Assembly (NCBI GenBank): GCA_964603635.1
Contig: CAZRVH010000006.1
Location: 1 to 56,255, forward strand
From: CAZRVH01 sp964603635
GTDB taxonomy: Bacteria > Patescibacteriota > Gracilibacteria > Peribacterales > Peribacteraceae
Length of the DNA stretch: 56,255 nucleotides
Reading direction: 5' to 3'
Every line of letters begins with the position of its first letter. The stretch's first letter is position 1. The position numbers and the translations under genes were made by a program. Shown piece by piece: positions 50,354-56,255 of the stretch. Under the pieces are notes generated by a model that worked only from the letters and a program-made list of their open reading frames with translations, ran no database searches and was not told where the DNA came from.

Positions 50354-50402
50354 GAGTTAGGAGATAGAACTGCTTCCTAAAACCTAATTCCTATATCCTA
50401 AC
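50346..50402. repeat. Inverted repeat of AATTAGGAG/CCTAATTCC units
   Basis: GGAATTAGGAGTTAGGAGAT facing TTCCTAAAACCTAATTCCTA. It covers the fmt stop codon and ends at the stop codon of the convergent PUR-like gene. Confidence 0.7.
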
Positions 50403-50403
50403 A

Positions 50404-50730
50404 TTATTGCATCTTCGTCTTCATCTCCGCCAACGCGTCGATGAATTTATCGAGATCCTCGGAATCGAACATGATCGTCGTCTTCTGTCCGCCGCGGGAC
50501 TTCTCGCTGATCTTGAAGAACTTGCCGTTTCCGGATTCCTTCAGGTCGATGTAGAACGTGCGCTGCTTGGCGTGGATCGTCACGGAGTGAAGATCGTTCG
50601 CGAAGGAGCGGTTGCCGCCGCCCTGGAAATTTCCGCCGCCGCGGGGAGAATGAGAGGGGGCAGGCTGCGACGACATGCTGTCATCGTGGTGCTGCGCACC
50701 GCCCGTAAGGTCTGACATAGGGTCAAACAT
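50404..50730 (-). CDS. PUR-domain (DUF3276-like) nucleic-acid-binding protein
   Basis: 108 residues. A disordered Gly/Ser/His-rich N-terminus (1-45) precedes one PUR repeat: LHSVTIHAKQRTFYIDLKES, FFKISEKSRGG, TTIMFDSEDLDKFIDAL. Single PUR repeats in bacteria bind single-stranded DNA or RNA as dimers. Start uncertain: ATG at 50730 or at 50718. Confidence 0.75.
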   Translation of the reverse strand: MFDPMSDLTGGAQHHDDSMSSQPAPSHSPRGGGNFQGGGNRSFANDLHSVTIHAKQRTFYIDLKESGNGKFFKISEKSRGGQKTTIMFDSEDLDKFIDALAEMKTKMQ

Positions 50731-50837
50731 ACAAATAAGGAGTAAGAAGTAAACGTCCGGCCGCCTCGCCCGTTCCCGGTATCATCCGCAACGTTCGTAG
50801 GTCATGCTCCGACGTGCTTTCAGTATAACACACATGG

Positions 50838-50871
50838 AAAAAGGAGAAAACATCGCGGGACGTCTTCTCCT
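50838..50871 (-). terminator. Intrinsic terminator after the 50892 gene
   Basis: On the minus strand AGGAGAAGAC pairs with GTTTTCTCCT (one mismatch) around a 10-base loop and is followed by TTTT. Similar in sequence to the terminator at 51302. Confidence 0.75.
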
Positions 50872-50891
50872 GTGAAATCATTGATCCTGGC

Positions 50892-51197
50892 CTAGGAAAA
50901 AAACAACAGGGCACAACCGATGACAAACCATACGCCTCCCGAGCTCAAAAGAAGATTGGACCGAAGATCGACATACGGAAGGTCATTCGGCTTATCAGGG
51001 ACATTGGTCAAACGGAATGCAATGGAAGCAAAGACAAAGTAGCCTGCCACCCATAGACACACGCCGCATACGATGTCTGGAAACGACTTATGCAGGGGCA
51101 TCTGAAAAATTGACGCCTCGGAAAGGCACATGACAATCGGGATTACCGATATCACCGACCATAGCAACAGGAAAAATCTCGCAGTGTTGCATCGCAT
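50892..51197 (-). CDS. Small three-helix membrane protein (paralog-like A)
   Basis: 101 residues with hydrophobic segments near 8-24, 41-60 and 82-100. Function unknown. Strong contrast with the leaderless genes: a TTGACA promoter, a leader, and GGAG eight bases before the ATG. It has the same length, helix layout, promoter type and terminator sequence as the gene at 51360-51665, although residue identity is low. Confidence 0.65.
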   Translation of the reverse strand: MRCNTARFFLLLWSVISVIPIVMCLSEASIFQMPLHKSFPDIVCGVCLWVAGYFVFASIAFRLTNVPDKPNDLPYVDLRSNLLLSSGGVWFVIGCALLFFS

Positions 51198-51238
51198 GGC
51201 ACAGCTCCAGTGGCAATGATGAAAGGATCAATGTATGA

Positions 51239-51267
51239 AATTTATACACTGTTTTCCAATATGTCAA
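51239..51267 (-). promoter_or_regulatory. Sigma-70 promoter for the 50892 gene
   Basis: On the minus strand TTGACA, then TAAATT after 17 bases (or TATAAA after 15). Confidence 0.6.
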
Positions 51268-51301
51268 AAAACTGATGTGCAGCGAAGTTCATCGTTCAAT
51301 C

Positions 51302-51337
51302 AAAAAAAGGAGAAGAAGTCGCATGGACCTCTTCCCC
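51302..51337 (-). terminator. Intrinsic terminator after the 51360 gene
   Basis: On the minus strand GGGGAAGAGGTC pairs with GACTTCTTCTCC (mismatches only at G-T positions) around a 5-base loop, followed by seven T. Confidence 0.85.
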
Positions 51338-51359
51338 TTATAACCCGGGATCCTCGTTG

Positions 51360-51665
51360 TCAGCACAGGATAAGACACATTGCCATCATGAGAAAAGCCA
51401 AAGCAATGCCGTTAACAAATAGTGCACGAGTGGCAATGCTCAACCGCAGGAACGCGGGTGCGGTTTCGTACTTCCGCTTGATCGCCCAGCCGATGTGACC
51501 GAGACAGAAGCTGGCACATAGAAGACCGAGGAATGCGCCCGCATGATACACATCCGAGAGCGAGGCATTCGGCATCATCAGAACCTTCACGAAGCACATG
51601 AGCAACAGCAACGTGACGATGATGCAACTGGCGATTGAAAAGAACCGGATAAAACGTTCGTGCAT
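51360..51665 (-). CDS. Small three-helix membrane protein (paralog-like B)
   Basis: 101 residues with hydrophobic segments near 9-28, 43-62 and 84-101. Function unknown. The ATG at 51665 was chosen because GGAGGT lies eight bases upstream; an ATG 15 bases earlier overlaps that ribosome site. It has a textbook promoter and a strong terminator, so it is an independent unit. See 50892-51197 for the look-alike. Confidence 0.65.
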   Translation of the reverse strand: MHERFIRFFSIASCIIVTLLLLMCFVKVLMMPNASLSDVYHAGAFLGLLCASFCLGHIGWAIKRKYETAPAFLRLSIATRALFVNGIALAFLMMAMCLILC

Positions 51666-51712
51666 GGCACGTACCTCCAAGAATTGAGAAAGGAAACCTA
51701 AACAACAATAAC

Positions 51713-51741
51713 ATTTAATACCTTTAATGCAATGTTGTCAA
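51713..51741 (-). promoter_or_regulatory. Sigma-70 promoter for the 51360 gene
   Basis: On the minus strand TTGACA (51741 to 51736), a 17-base spacer, TTAAAT (51718 to 51713). The same two hexamers and spacing occur at 56034-56062. Confidence 0.75.
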
Positions 51742-51748
51742 TACCCAC

Positions 51749-53296
51749 TTATTTGGCTTCCTGCTGAGCTTCTTCCACCTTCGGGAAGAGGATGTTCGGC
51801 TCCCCCGTCCTCTTCCAATCCTTGATACCGTTCCACATCTTCATGGCATCGGTGACGACGAAGTCTTTGTCGGACATGTCCGCGGCGTAGGGCACGCCGA
51901 GTTGCAGCGACATCTTTTGGGCGGATTCGGGGATGAACGGCAAGAGCATGAGCGCGACGTGGCGCAGGCATTCGGCGAAGTTGCTGAGGATTTCCAGTTT
52001 CTTCGCGGGGTTGTCCTTGATCATCCACGGCGCCTGGGTATTGAACAGCTCGTTCAACCGGCTGATATCATCCGTCGCCCGCTGCACGGCCTTGTGGATC
52101 TCGAACGCGTCCATGGACTCGGCATACTGCGCCCACTGCTTCACCGTCTCGGCTACTTCCGGACCGCCGTCCAGAATCGTCAGGTCTGCGTCCTCTTTTT
52201 TCAGCATCACCAGCACGCGGTTCAACATGTTGCCGAGTTGGTTGCCAAGCTTGCTCTGGTACGTCTCGCCGAAACGCTTCCAGCTGAAATCACCGTCGTT
52301 GCCCACGGGAATCTCGTGCGTCAGGTAGAAGCGGAGTGCATCCACGGGGTATTTTTCAATGACCTCAACGGGATTCACCACGTTGCCGAGGCTCTTGCTC
52401 ATCTTCTTCCCCTCGCTCGTCACGAAGCCATGAATGAGCAGGTTATCCGGCGTGCGGATGCCTGCGTCCAGGAGCATGGCTGGCCAGATAAGCGCATGGA
52501 AACGCGCGATGTCCTTGCCGATGACATGGGTCACCGTCGCGTCATCCCAGAACTTCGTTTCCGCATGATCGGTGAGAAGGCCGAGGCCGGAGATGTAGTT
52601 CGTGAGCGCGTCGCACCACACGTACATCACCTGGTCGTCGTCGCCCGGGACGGGCACGCCCCATTCCAACGTGGTGCGCGGCCGGGAGAACGACACGTCC
52701 TCCAGTCCCCCTTCGATCAGCTGCAACGTCTCGGGGGCGCGATGCGGCGGAATGATGGTGTACGTACCGTCGGTCAGGATGTTCTTGAGCTGTTCCTCCT
52801 TGCCTTTCAGCTTGAAGAACCAGTTGGTCTCGGTCACGGATTGCGGCTCGATATTGTGGTCCGGACACTTGCCGTCGACCAAATCCTTCGGCGTCACGAA
52901 GCGCTCGCAGCCGCTGCAGTACAGCCCGGTATAAGCACGCTGTTCCAGGACCCCGGCATCGCGCAACTTCTCCCAGAGCGCCTTCACCGTCGGCCAATGC
53001 ACCTCTTGGTCCGTGGTGCGGATGAAGCGGTCGTAGCTGATCTGGAGCTTGTCGTAGATCGCCGTAAACAGGCGCACGTTGCGGTCCACCAACGCCTGGG
53101 GTTCCACCCCCTCCTTCTTCGCTGTCTGGGCGATCTTCGTGCCATGCTCGTCGGTACCGATCTGGAACCGCACCTCATCGCCCTTCATGCGCTTCCAACG
53201 AACCAGGACATCCGCAAGCACTTTCTCCAATACATGGCCCATGTGCGGGGCGGCGTTCGGGTAATCGATGGCGGTGGTGACGTAGTGCCTTTTCAC
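51749..53296 (-). CDS. metG: Methionyl-tRNA synthetase
   Basis: 515 residues. HMGH (18-21), the zinc-knuckle region YCSGCERFVTPKDL, a WFFKLKGKEE stretch, GWD-like VIGKDIARFHALIWPAML, KMSKS in SEGKKMSKSLGN, and an alpha-helical anticodon domain are present. The C-terminal tRNA-binding EMAP-like domain found in many MetRS is absent, so it is the short form. The start is GTG at 53296, six bases after an extended -10 (TGGTATAGT). Confidence 0.97.
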   Translation of the reverse strand: MKRHYVTTAIDYPNAAPHMGHVLEKVLADVLVRWKRMKGDEVRFQIGTDEHGTKIAQTAKKEGVEPQALVDRNVRLFTAIYDKLQISYDRFIRTTDQEVHWPTVKALWEKLRDAGVLEQRAYTGLYCSGCERFVTPKDLVDGKCPDHNIEPQSVTETNWFFKLKGKEEQLKNILTDGTYTIIPPHRAPETLQLIEGGLEDVSFSRPRTTLEWGVPVPGDDDQVMYVWCDALTNYISGLGLLTDHAETKFWDDATVTHVIGKDIARFHALIWPAMLLDAGIRTPDNLLIHGFVTSEGKKMSKSLGNVVNPVEVIEKYPVDALRFYLTHEIPVGNDGDFSWKRFGETYQSKLGNQLGNMLNRVLVMLKKEDADLTILDGGPEVAETVKQWAQYAESMDAFEIHKAVQRATDDISRLNELFNTQAPWMIKDNPAKKLEILSNFAECLRHVALMLLPFIPESAQKMSLQLGVPYAADMSDKDFVVTDAMKMWNGIKDWKRTGEPNILFPKVEEAQQEAK

Positions 53297-53302
53297 GGGT
53301 CC

Positions 53303-53308
53303 ACTATA
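53303..53308 (-). promoter_or_regulatory. Extended -10 (TGGTATAGT) for metG
   Basis: Ends six bases before the GTG start of metG. Confidence 0.6.
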
Positions 53309-53367
53309 CCAAAAAACAAACCTTCCACACCCTTTTCCCTACTCCCCTTTCCCTTTTCCCCATACGG

Positions 53368-53748
53368 TCAGGAAAACCAACCTACCGCGTAGATGACAAA
53401 GCGGAAAATCGACACGGTGATGAGCATGAGGACCATGCCGATGGCGGCATGCATGATGGTGGTTTTCGCCTTGTCGATGCCGTCCGAGCTGCCCTGCGCA
53501 CGCATCACCTGGATACCGGCGTAAATGCCGACGCACACGGCGCAACCGACGATCAAGGGCAGAAGGATGGCCGTTCCCCTTTCGGCAACGAGCTTCGGTG
53601 CATCGGAACCCACGCTGCAAAACGGCAGGGTGGAACAGATGCGGCTCCACATATCGCTGACGCCGGGCCCCTGGGACGCGAACGTACCGCCCTGTTGCGC
53701 GTGCGTGAGGGGGATGAACAGGCCGGCAATGGAGAGAAAGATACGCAT
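53368..53748 (-). CDS. TrbC/VirB2-like pilin protein, third of three
   Basis: 126 residues. Signal-like N-terminus (MRIFLSIAGLFIPLTHAQ), an exported stretch with two Cys (ICSTLPFC), then two membrane helices (about 63-84 and 103-124) joined by the polar loop RAQGSSDGIDKAKTT. The ATG at 53748 starts one base after the stop of the gene before it. Last gene of a three-pilin operon. Confidence 0.75.
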   Translation of the reverse strand: MRIFLSIAGLFIPLTHAQQGGTFASQGPGVSDMWSRICSTLPFCSVGSDAPKLVAERGTAILLPLIVGCAVCVGIYAGIQVMRAQGSSDGIDKAKTTIMHAAIGMVLMLITVSIFRFVIYAVGWFS

Positions 53749-53749
53749 A

Positions 53750-54334
53750 TCAGACACCCAGGAGACCCGAAGCGATGGTGGCGATGGCCACGGCGAAATT
53801 CACCACGATGGCGCCGATCGCGGCCCAGACGACGGCCGTGCGGCCCTTCGCGAATTCGTCCTGCTTTCCCTGCGCCATCACCATGCGGACCGTCCCGAAC
53901 ACGATCGCGACCGCAAGCGCGCCGTTGAGGATGTTGCGCAGGTAATTGACGATGCCCCGGATGATATCGAGATGGATACTGCTCGGGTCCTGGGTGGGAA
54001 CATACTCGGACACGACGGAGGAAATGAAAAATTGCGACAGCACGGAAATGGCGAGTCCCAGGATGGAAAAGAAAATAGCGTTCTTGGCCTGCCCGATCTT
54101 TCCGGTATCGCCCCAGCTCAGGATCATCTGGAATCCCGCCCACACGATGGACAATACCGAGATGCCCGCCGCGGTTTGCAGGATGAACACCGCGACCTTC
54201 GGGATACCCGTCAGGAACAGGTTTCCGGCCTGGCCGCCGCAACCCACCAAGCCCGTGCAATGGATGGGCAGCTCCGCGATGGCCTGCGCTTTTTGCACCA
54301 GGAGTCCGCCGACGAAGGATACGAGTCCCGTCAT
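53750..54334 (-). CDS. Pilin-like membrane protein, second of three
   Basis: 194 residues with four or five hydrophobic segments: a short N-terminal one, two around 42-58 and 72-92 joined by LSWGDTGKIGQAKN, and two near the C-terminus joined by MAQGKQDEFAKGRT. The two helix-loop-helix units look like a duplicated VirB2/TrbC unit. The ATG overlaps the stop of the upstream gene (ATGA). Confidence 0.7.
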   Translation of the reverse strand: MTGLVSFVGGLLVQKAQAIAELPIHCTGLVGCGGQAGNLFLTGIPKVAVFILQTAAGISVLSIVWAGFQMILSWGDTGKIGQAKNAIFFSILGLAISVLSQFFISSVVSEYVPTQDPSSIHLDIIRGIVNYLRNILNGALAVAIVFGTVRMVMAQGKQDEFAKGRTAVVWAAIGAIVVNFAVAIATIASGLLGV

Positions 54335-54732
54335 GTGTAGAAGATGGGATTGATGGTGGAGAGGATCATTCCCGCAAGGGCGATGACAAGCAGGCCGCCC
54401 GTCGCCCACATCATGCGCTCCTTGCCCTCCCCTTTGCCGGAGTCTCCGCCGGACATCATGATCTGCATGCCGCCGATCATGGCTTGGAGAACGGCCGTTC
54501 CCGCGCACACGCCGAGTACCCACGGCCAACTCATGTTGAAGTAATCGAAAAAGATCTGGATTCCCGGCCGCGCGGAAATGGTCGTCGTGGAGTCATCCAG
54601 CGGCTGAAGCAGGAAAATATCGCCGCTCGGATCGATCTTCAGGGGGGTGTTGGCATTGGGCGCCTGCGCCAGCACGCAATCAGCGAATACAAGCAGGACA
54701 AGCGCGCCGACGGAGAGAAGAAGTGTTTTCAT
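54331..54732 (-). CDS. TrbC/VirB2-like pilin protein, first of three
   Basis: 133 residues. Signal peptide (1-22, ending VLAQ), an exported acidic stretch, then two membrane helices joined by SGGDSGKGEGKERM. The ATG at 54732 is supported by a TGC-TATAAT 13 bases upstream. Leads the operon with the genes at 53750 and 53368. Confidence 0.75.
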   Translation of the reverse strand: MKTLLLSVGALVLLVFADCVLAQAPNANTPLKIDPSGDIFLLQPLDDSTTTISARPGIQIFFDYFNMSWPWVLGVCAGTAVLQAMIGGMQIMMSGGDSGKGEGKERMMWATGGLLVIALAGMILSTINPIFYT

Positions 54733-54745
54733 GGGAAATCTGATT

Positions 54746-54751
54746 ATTATA
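54746..54751 (-). promoter_or_regulatory. Extended -10 (TGCTATAAT) for the pilin operon
   Basis: Perfect hexamer with TGC extension, 13 bases before the ATG at 54732, so a leader of about six bases. Confidence 0.6.
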
Positions 54752-54924
54752 GCAGAAAACACTCCTTTTCACCAGACCCAGGAATGCCAAAGAAAGGCGT
54801 GCATCAGGCATTTAAACGTATGCATGATTGATTGCCACCGCTCGTCAAAACAGACCCGATAACGAGACTGTCCTTCCTTGCCGGACCACGCCGAGGCATT
54901 CGTCGTGTATATCATGGCATGGCG

Positions 54925-54994
54925 AAATCCCGGCGTAGTCCCGCGTATGCGGGACGAAGACGGATGGAGCTGCTTATGGGAGCTTATCAGGAAC
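54925..54994 (+). repeat. Island repeat, long form, copy 1
   Basis: Two hairpins in series: GTCCCGC-GTAT-GCGGGAC (54938-54955) and AGCTGCTTATGGGAGCT, ending TATCAGGAAC. Nearly identical over about 70 bases to 56162-56231. It marks the left side of an AT-rich three-gene island. Confidence 0.8.
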
Positions 54995-55019
54995 CAGTTC
55001 GAAGTTGCGGTTAGGAGTG

Positions 55020-55025
55020 TAGAAT
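55020..55025 (+). promoter_or_regulatory. -10 element (TAGAAT) for the 55033 gene
   Basis: Ends seven bases before the ATG at 55033, again implying a leaderless message. Confidence 0.45.
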
Positions 55026-55032
55026 AGGATAG

Positions 55033-55530
55033 ATGGATAAGATCCTTATATTGATGACCGGCGGAACTATCGATGATCTTGAATACGATGCTGAAGAACA
55101 TGCTCCCATTGGACGTTCTTCAAATATTCCTAGATTGCTTCAGGAATTAAAAGTAAAGCCCGATGTCACAACACGGCTAGTAGCACTGAAGGACAGCCAA
55201 TTTATTACTGATGACGACAGATTGCAGATACTGGAATCAATACAGTCTTCAAATGCAAAAATGATCATCATTACTCATGGAACGAAAACCATGTCACAGA
55301 CCGCAAAATTTTTAGGTTCCAAAATAGAGGGCAAAACAGTGGTTCTCACAGGATGCATGATTTTGCCGCGCCATGACAAAGGAGAAGATGCACGAAAACA
55401 CTTGGCTTTTGCATTGGAGAAAGTTCAGTCAATACCCTTCGGTGTTTATATTGCCATGCAAAACGAGGTTTTTGACTGGGACAATGTTCAGAAAAACGTT
55501 GAAAAAGGTCAATTTGAGACTGAGCGATAG
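55033..55530 (+). CDS. Asparaginase-like N-terminal-domain protein
   Basis: 165 residues. ILILMTGGTID (the TGGT loop with the first catalytic Thr), MIIITHGTKTMSQTAKFL and KTVVLTGCMILP follow the N-terminal domain of L-asparaginases. The second signature HGTDT reads HGTKT, so the catalytic Asp is replaced by Lys, and the whole C-terminal domain is missing. It probably does not act as an asparaginase; a binding or nucleosidase-like role is possible. AT-rich, with codon use unlike the core genes. Flanked by copies of the island repeat. Confidence 0.7.
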   Translation: MDKILILMTGGTIDDLEYDAEEHAPIGRSSNIPRLLQELKVKPDVTTRLVALKDSQFITDDDRLQILESIQSSNAKMIIITHGTKTMSQTAKFLGSKIEGKTVVLTGCMILPRHDKGEDARKHLAFALEKVQSIPFGVYIAMQNEVFDWDNVQKNVEKGQFETER

Positions 55531-55534
55531 TTCT

Positions 55535-55566
55535 TGGAGCTCCTTATGGGAGCTTTTTCGGAACTA
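55535..55566 (+). repeat. Island repeat, short form, copy 2
   Basis: TGGAGCTCCTTATGGGAGCT then TTTTCGGAACTA. It sits between two convergent stop codons; the minus-strand stop of the 55564 gene lies inside its last bases. In this copy AGCTCC/GGAGCT plus TTTTTC could end transcription of the plus-strand gene. Confidence 0.8.
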
Positions 55567-55806
55567 ATTTTGATTGTTCTCAGGACTGTTTTCATCAAGG
55601 AATAACGCCTGGGCATCCGTATTCACTGCCCTGAAATCGATTGGCTTGATTGCAGAGGGAACGTCCTTTTGTCGCTCTATTAAATCAATCACGAGTTTTT
55701 GAGTCTGATCAAAAACCGGACCCATCATGGCATGGTTTGCCATTTGTCGCTCGCGCTCCAACCTGATGTCGAATGCCGGATCTTCTGAGGTTGGAATGTC
55801 ATTCAT
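55564..55806 (-). CDS. Hypothetical protein, 80 residues
   Basis: Hydrophilic, helical product (FDIRLERERQMANHAMMGPV, KLVIDLIERQKD) with an acidic C-terminus. No family recognised. Its ATG lies six bases from island repeat copy 3, which places AAGGAG on the minus strand about 12 bases before the start; its stop lies in copy 2. The gene thus exactly fills the space between two repeats. Confidence 0.6.
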   Translation of the reverse strand: MNDIPTSEDPAFDIRLERERQMANHAMMGPVFDQTQKLVIDLIERQKDVPSAIKPIDFRAVNTDAQALFLDENSPENNQN

Positions 55807-55812
55807 AGTGTC

Positions 55813-55845
55813 TGGAGCTCCTTATGGGAGCTTATCAGGAACTGA
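55813..55845 (+). repeat. Island repeat, short form, copy 3
   Basis: TGGAGCTCCTTATGGGAGCT then TATCAGGAACTGA. It fills the 41-base gap between the start of one minus-strand gene and the stop of the next. Confidence 0.85.
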
Positions 55846-55847
55846 AA

Positions 55848-56027
55848 TTACAAATCTTCTGCGTTAACAGGCATTCTTAAATGGTGCTTATCAAGCAAGG
55901 CGAGGAACTTCTCCCTGTCATTTCTCGACATGTCTTCAACAGTATGAAGTTTGAGTCCTTCCTTTTCCGCGAGAACGCTTTCTTGTGTGCGAGGTACAAA
56001 TACCTGTTCGGACATATTGTTTTCCAT
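55848..56027 (-). CDS. Hypothetical protein, 59 residues
   Basis: MENNMSEQVFVPRTQESVLA, then a helical charged middle (VEDMSRNDREKFLALLDKHH) and RMPVNAEDL. No family recognised; the size and acidic, helical character would fit an antitoxin-like or adaptor protein, but no toxin partner is evident. A promoter with TTGACA, 17 bases and TTAAAT ends six bases before the ATG, a leaderless arrangement. Confidence 0.6.
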   Translation of the reverse strand: MENNMSEQVFVPRTQESVLAEKEGLKLHTVEDMSRNDREKFLALLDKHHLRMPVNAEDL

Positions 56028-56033
56028 GTAAAT

Positions 56034-56062
56034 ATTTAATCATTTAATGTTATATTTGTCAA
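56034..56062 (-). promoter_or_regulatory. Sigma-70 promoter for the 59-residue gene
   Basis: On the minus strand TTGACA (56062 to 56057), 17-base spacer, TTAAAT (56039 to 56034), then six bases to the ATG. Same hexamers and spacing as 51713-51741. Confidence 0.75.
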
Positions 56063-56161
56063 TAACTGCTCTTTATTCGAACTTATCTGCCCGGCTTCGT
56101 CTCGCTGAGGCTCGGCTACGCCGTGGCATCCGTCTTCGTTTGCGGTTTTTTGGCTTCGCGA

Positions 56162-56234
56162 AAATCCCGGCGTAGTCCCGCGTATGCGGGACGAAGACGG
56201 ATGGAGCTCCTTATGGGAGCTTATCAGGAACTGA
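56162..56234 (+). repeat. Island repeat, long form, copy 4
   Basis: GTCCCGC-GTAT-GCGGGAC (56175-56192) followed by TGGAGCTCCTTATGGGAGCT and TATCAGGAACTGA. Direct repeat of copy 1, about 1.24 kb away. Weaker similarity extends another 70 bases to the left in both. Confidence 0.85.
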
Positions 56235-56255
56235 GAATCTGTCTCTCCACCCGCA

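Noticed and set aside
51902..53392. 496-codon open frame on the plus strand
   Set aside because: Opposite metG, which is certain; shadow composition.
54925..56234. Integron attC sites
   Set aside because: The repeats lack the GTTRRRY/RYYYAAC core pair and no integrase is visible, so only the cassette-like layout is claimed.

Overview
The window looks like a chromosomal segment of a Candidate Phyla Radiation (Patescibacteria) bacterium with medium to high GC. The gene content fits: short housekeeping genes, a stand-alone 5'-3' exonuclease, a riboflavin kinase domain without its FAD synthetase half, several Mur ligases, FtsA/FtsZ, and TrbC/VirB2-like pilins with a VirB4 ATPase. It carries no amino-acid or nucleotide biosynthesis pathway beyond dUTPase. 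TGA is used as a stop (many ATGA start/stop overlaps), so the code is standard and the UGA-recoding Gracilibacteria/Absconditabacteria are unlikely. A Peregrinibacteria/Peribacteria-like origin is plausible but cannot be settled here. A 100-base run of N at 34721-34820 shows that this is a scaffold.

Layout. 1-10.7 kb: a dnaA fragment behind rseP with paired DnaA boxes, comF, tRNA-Val with a degenerate copy, an HD protein, a 951-residue protein of unknown function, dut, and ftsA-ftsZ. 10.7-18.2 kb: exonuclease, a degenerate glycogen-synthase-like protein, the cluster ribF-like/murE-like/rnhB, lgt, tsaD and a pilin. 18.3-27.2 kb: a PRC-barrel protein, tRNA-Ile with a second degenerate copy, ruvC, recF, a Nudix hydrolase, rpmG, trxB, a BtuF-like protein and small membrane proteins. 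27.2-32.6 kb: tRNA-Leu, the murL-murD pair, grpE and tRNA-Met. 32.7-35.6 kb: a large surface protein with Cys-rich repeats, a C-type lectin domain and SLH domains. 35.8-41.4 kb: hydrolase, membrane-anchored MurF-like ligase, DegT aminotransferase, DUF3052 and FemX-like protein. 41.5-54.7 kb: SH3/deacetylase lipoprotein, argS, virB4, nrnA-like, fmt, PUR-like protein, two look-alike membrane proteins, metG and three pilin-like genes. 54.9-56.2 kb: an AT-rich island whose genes are separated by copies of one short repeat.

How the genes work together. Much of the window serves the envelope: Mur ligases, MurL, FemX, Lgt, deacetylase, FtsA/Z, SLH surface protein and pili. The rest serves translation (tRNAs, ArgS, MetG, Fmt, TsaD, L33) and DNA maintenance (DnaA, RecF, RuvC, RNase HII, exonuclease).

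Three genome-wide habits stand out. First, about twenty genes have a -10 hexamer, often extended, only 6-10 bases before the start codon, which implies leaderless mRNAs. A small second class has canonical -35/-10 promoters, strong Shine-Dalgarno sites and intrinsic terminators. Second, intergenic spaces are packed with several families of short inverted repeats, and two of them sit in frame inside the FemX-like gene. Third, tRNA-Val and tRNA-Ile are each followed by a degenerate tRNA copy whose D loop and anticodon loop carry related inserts in both.
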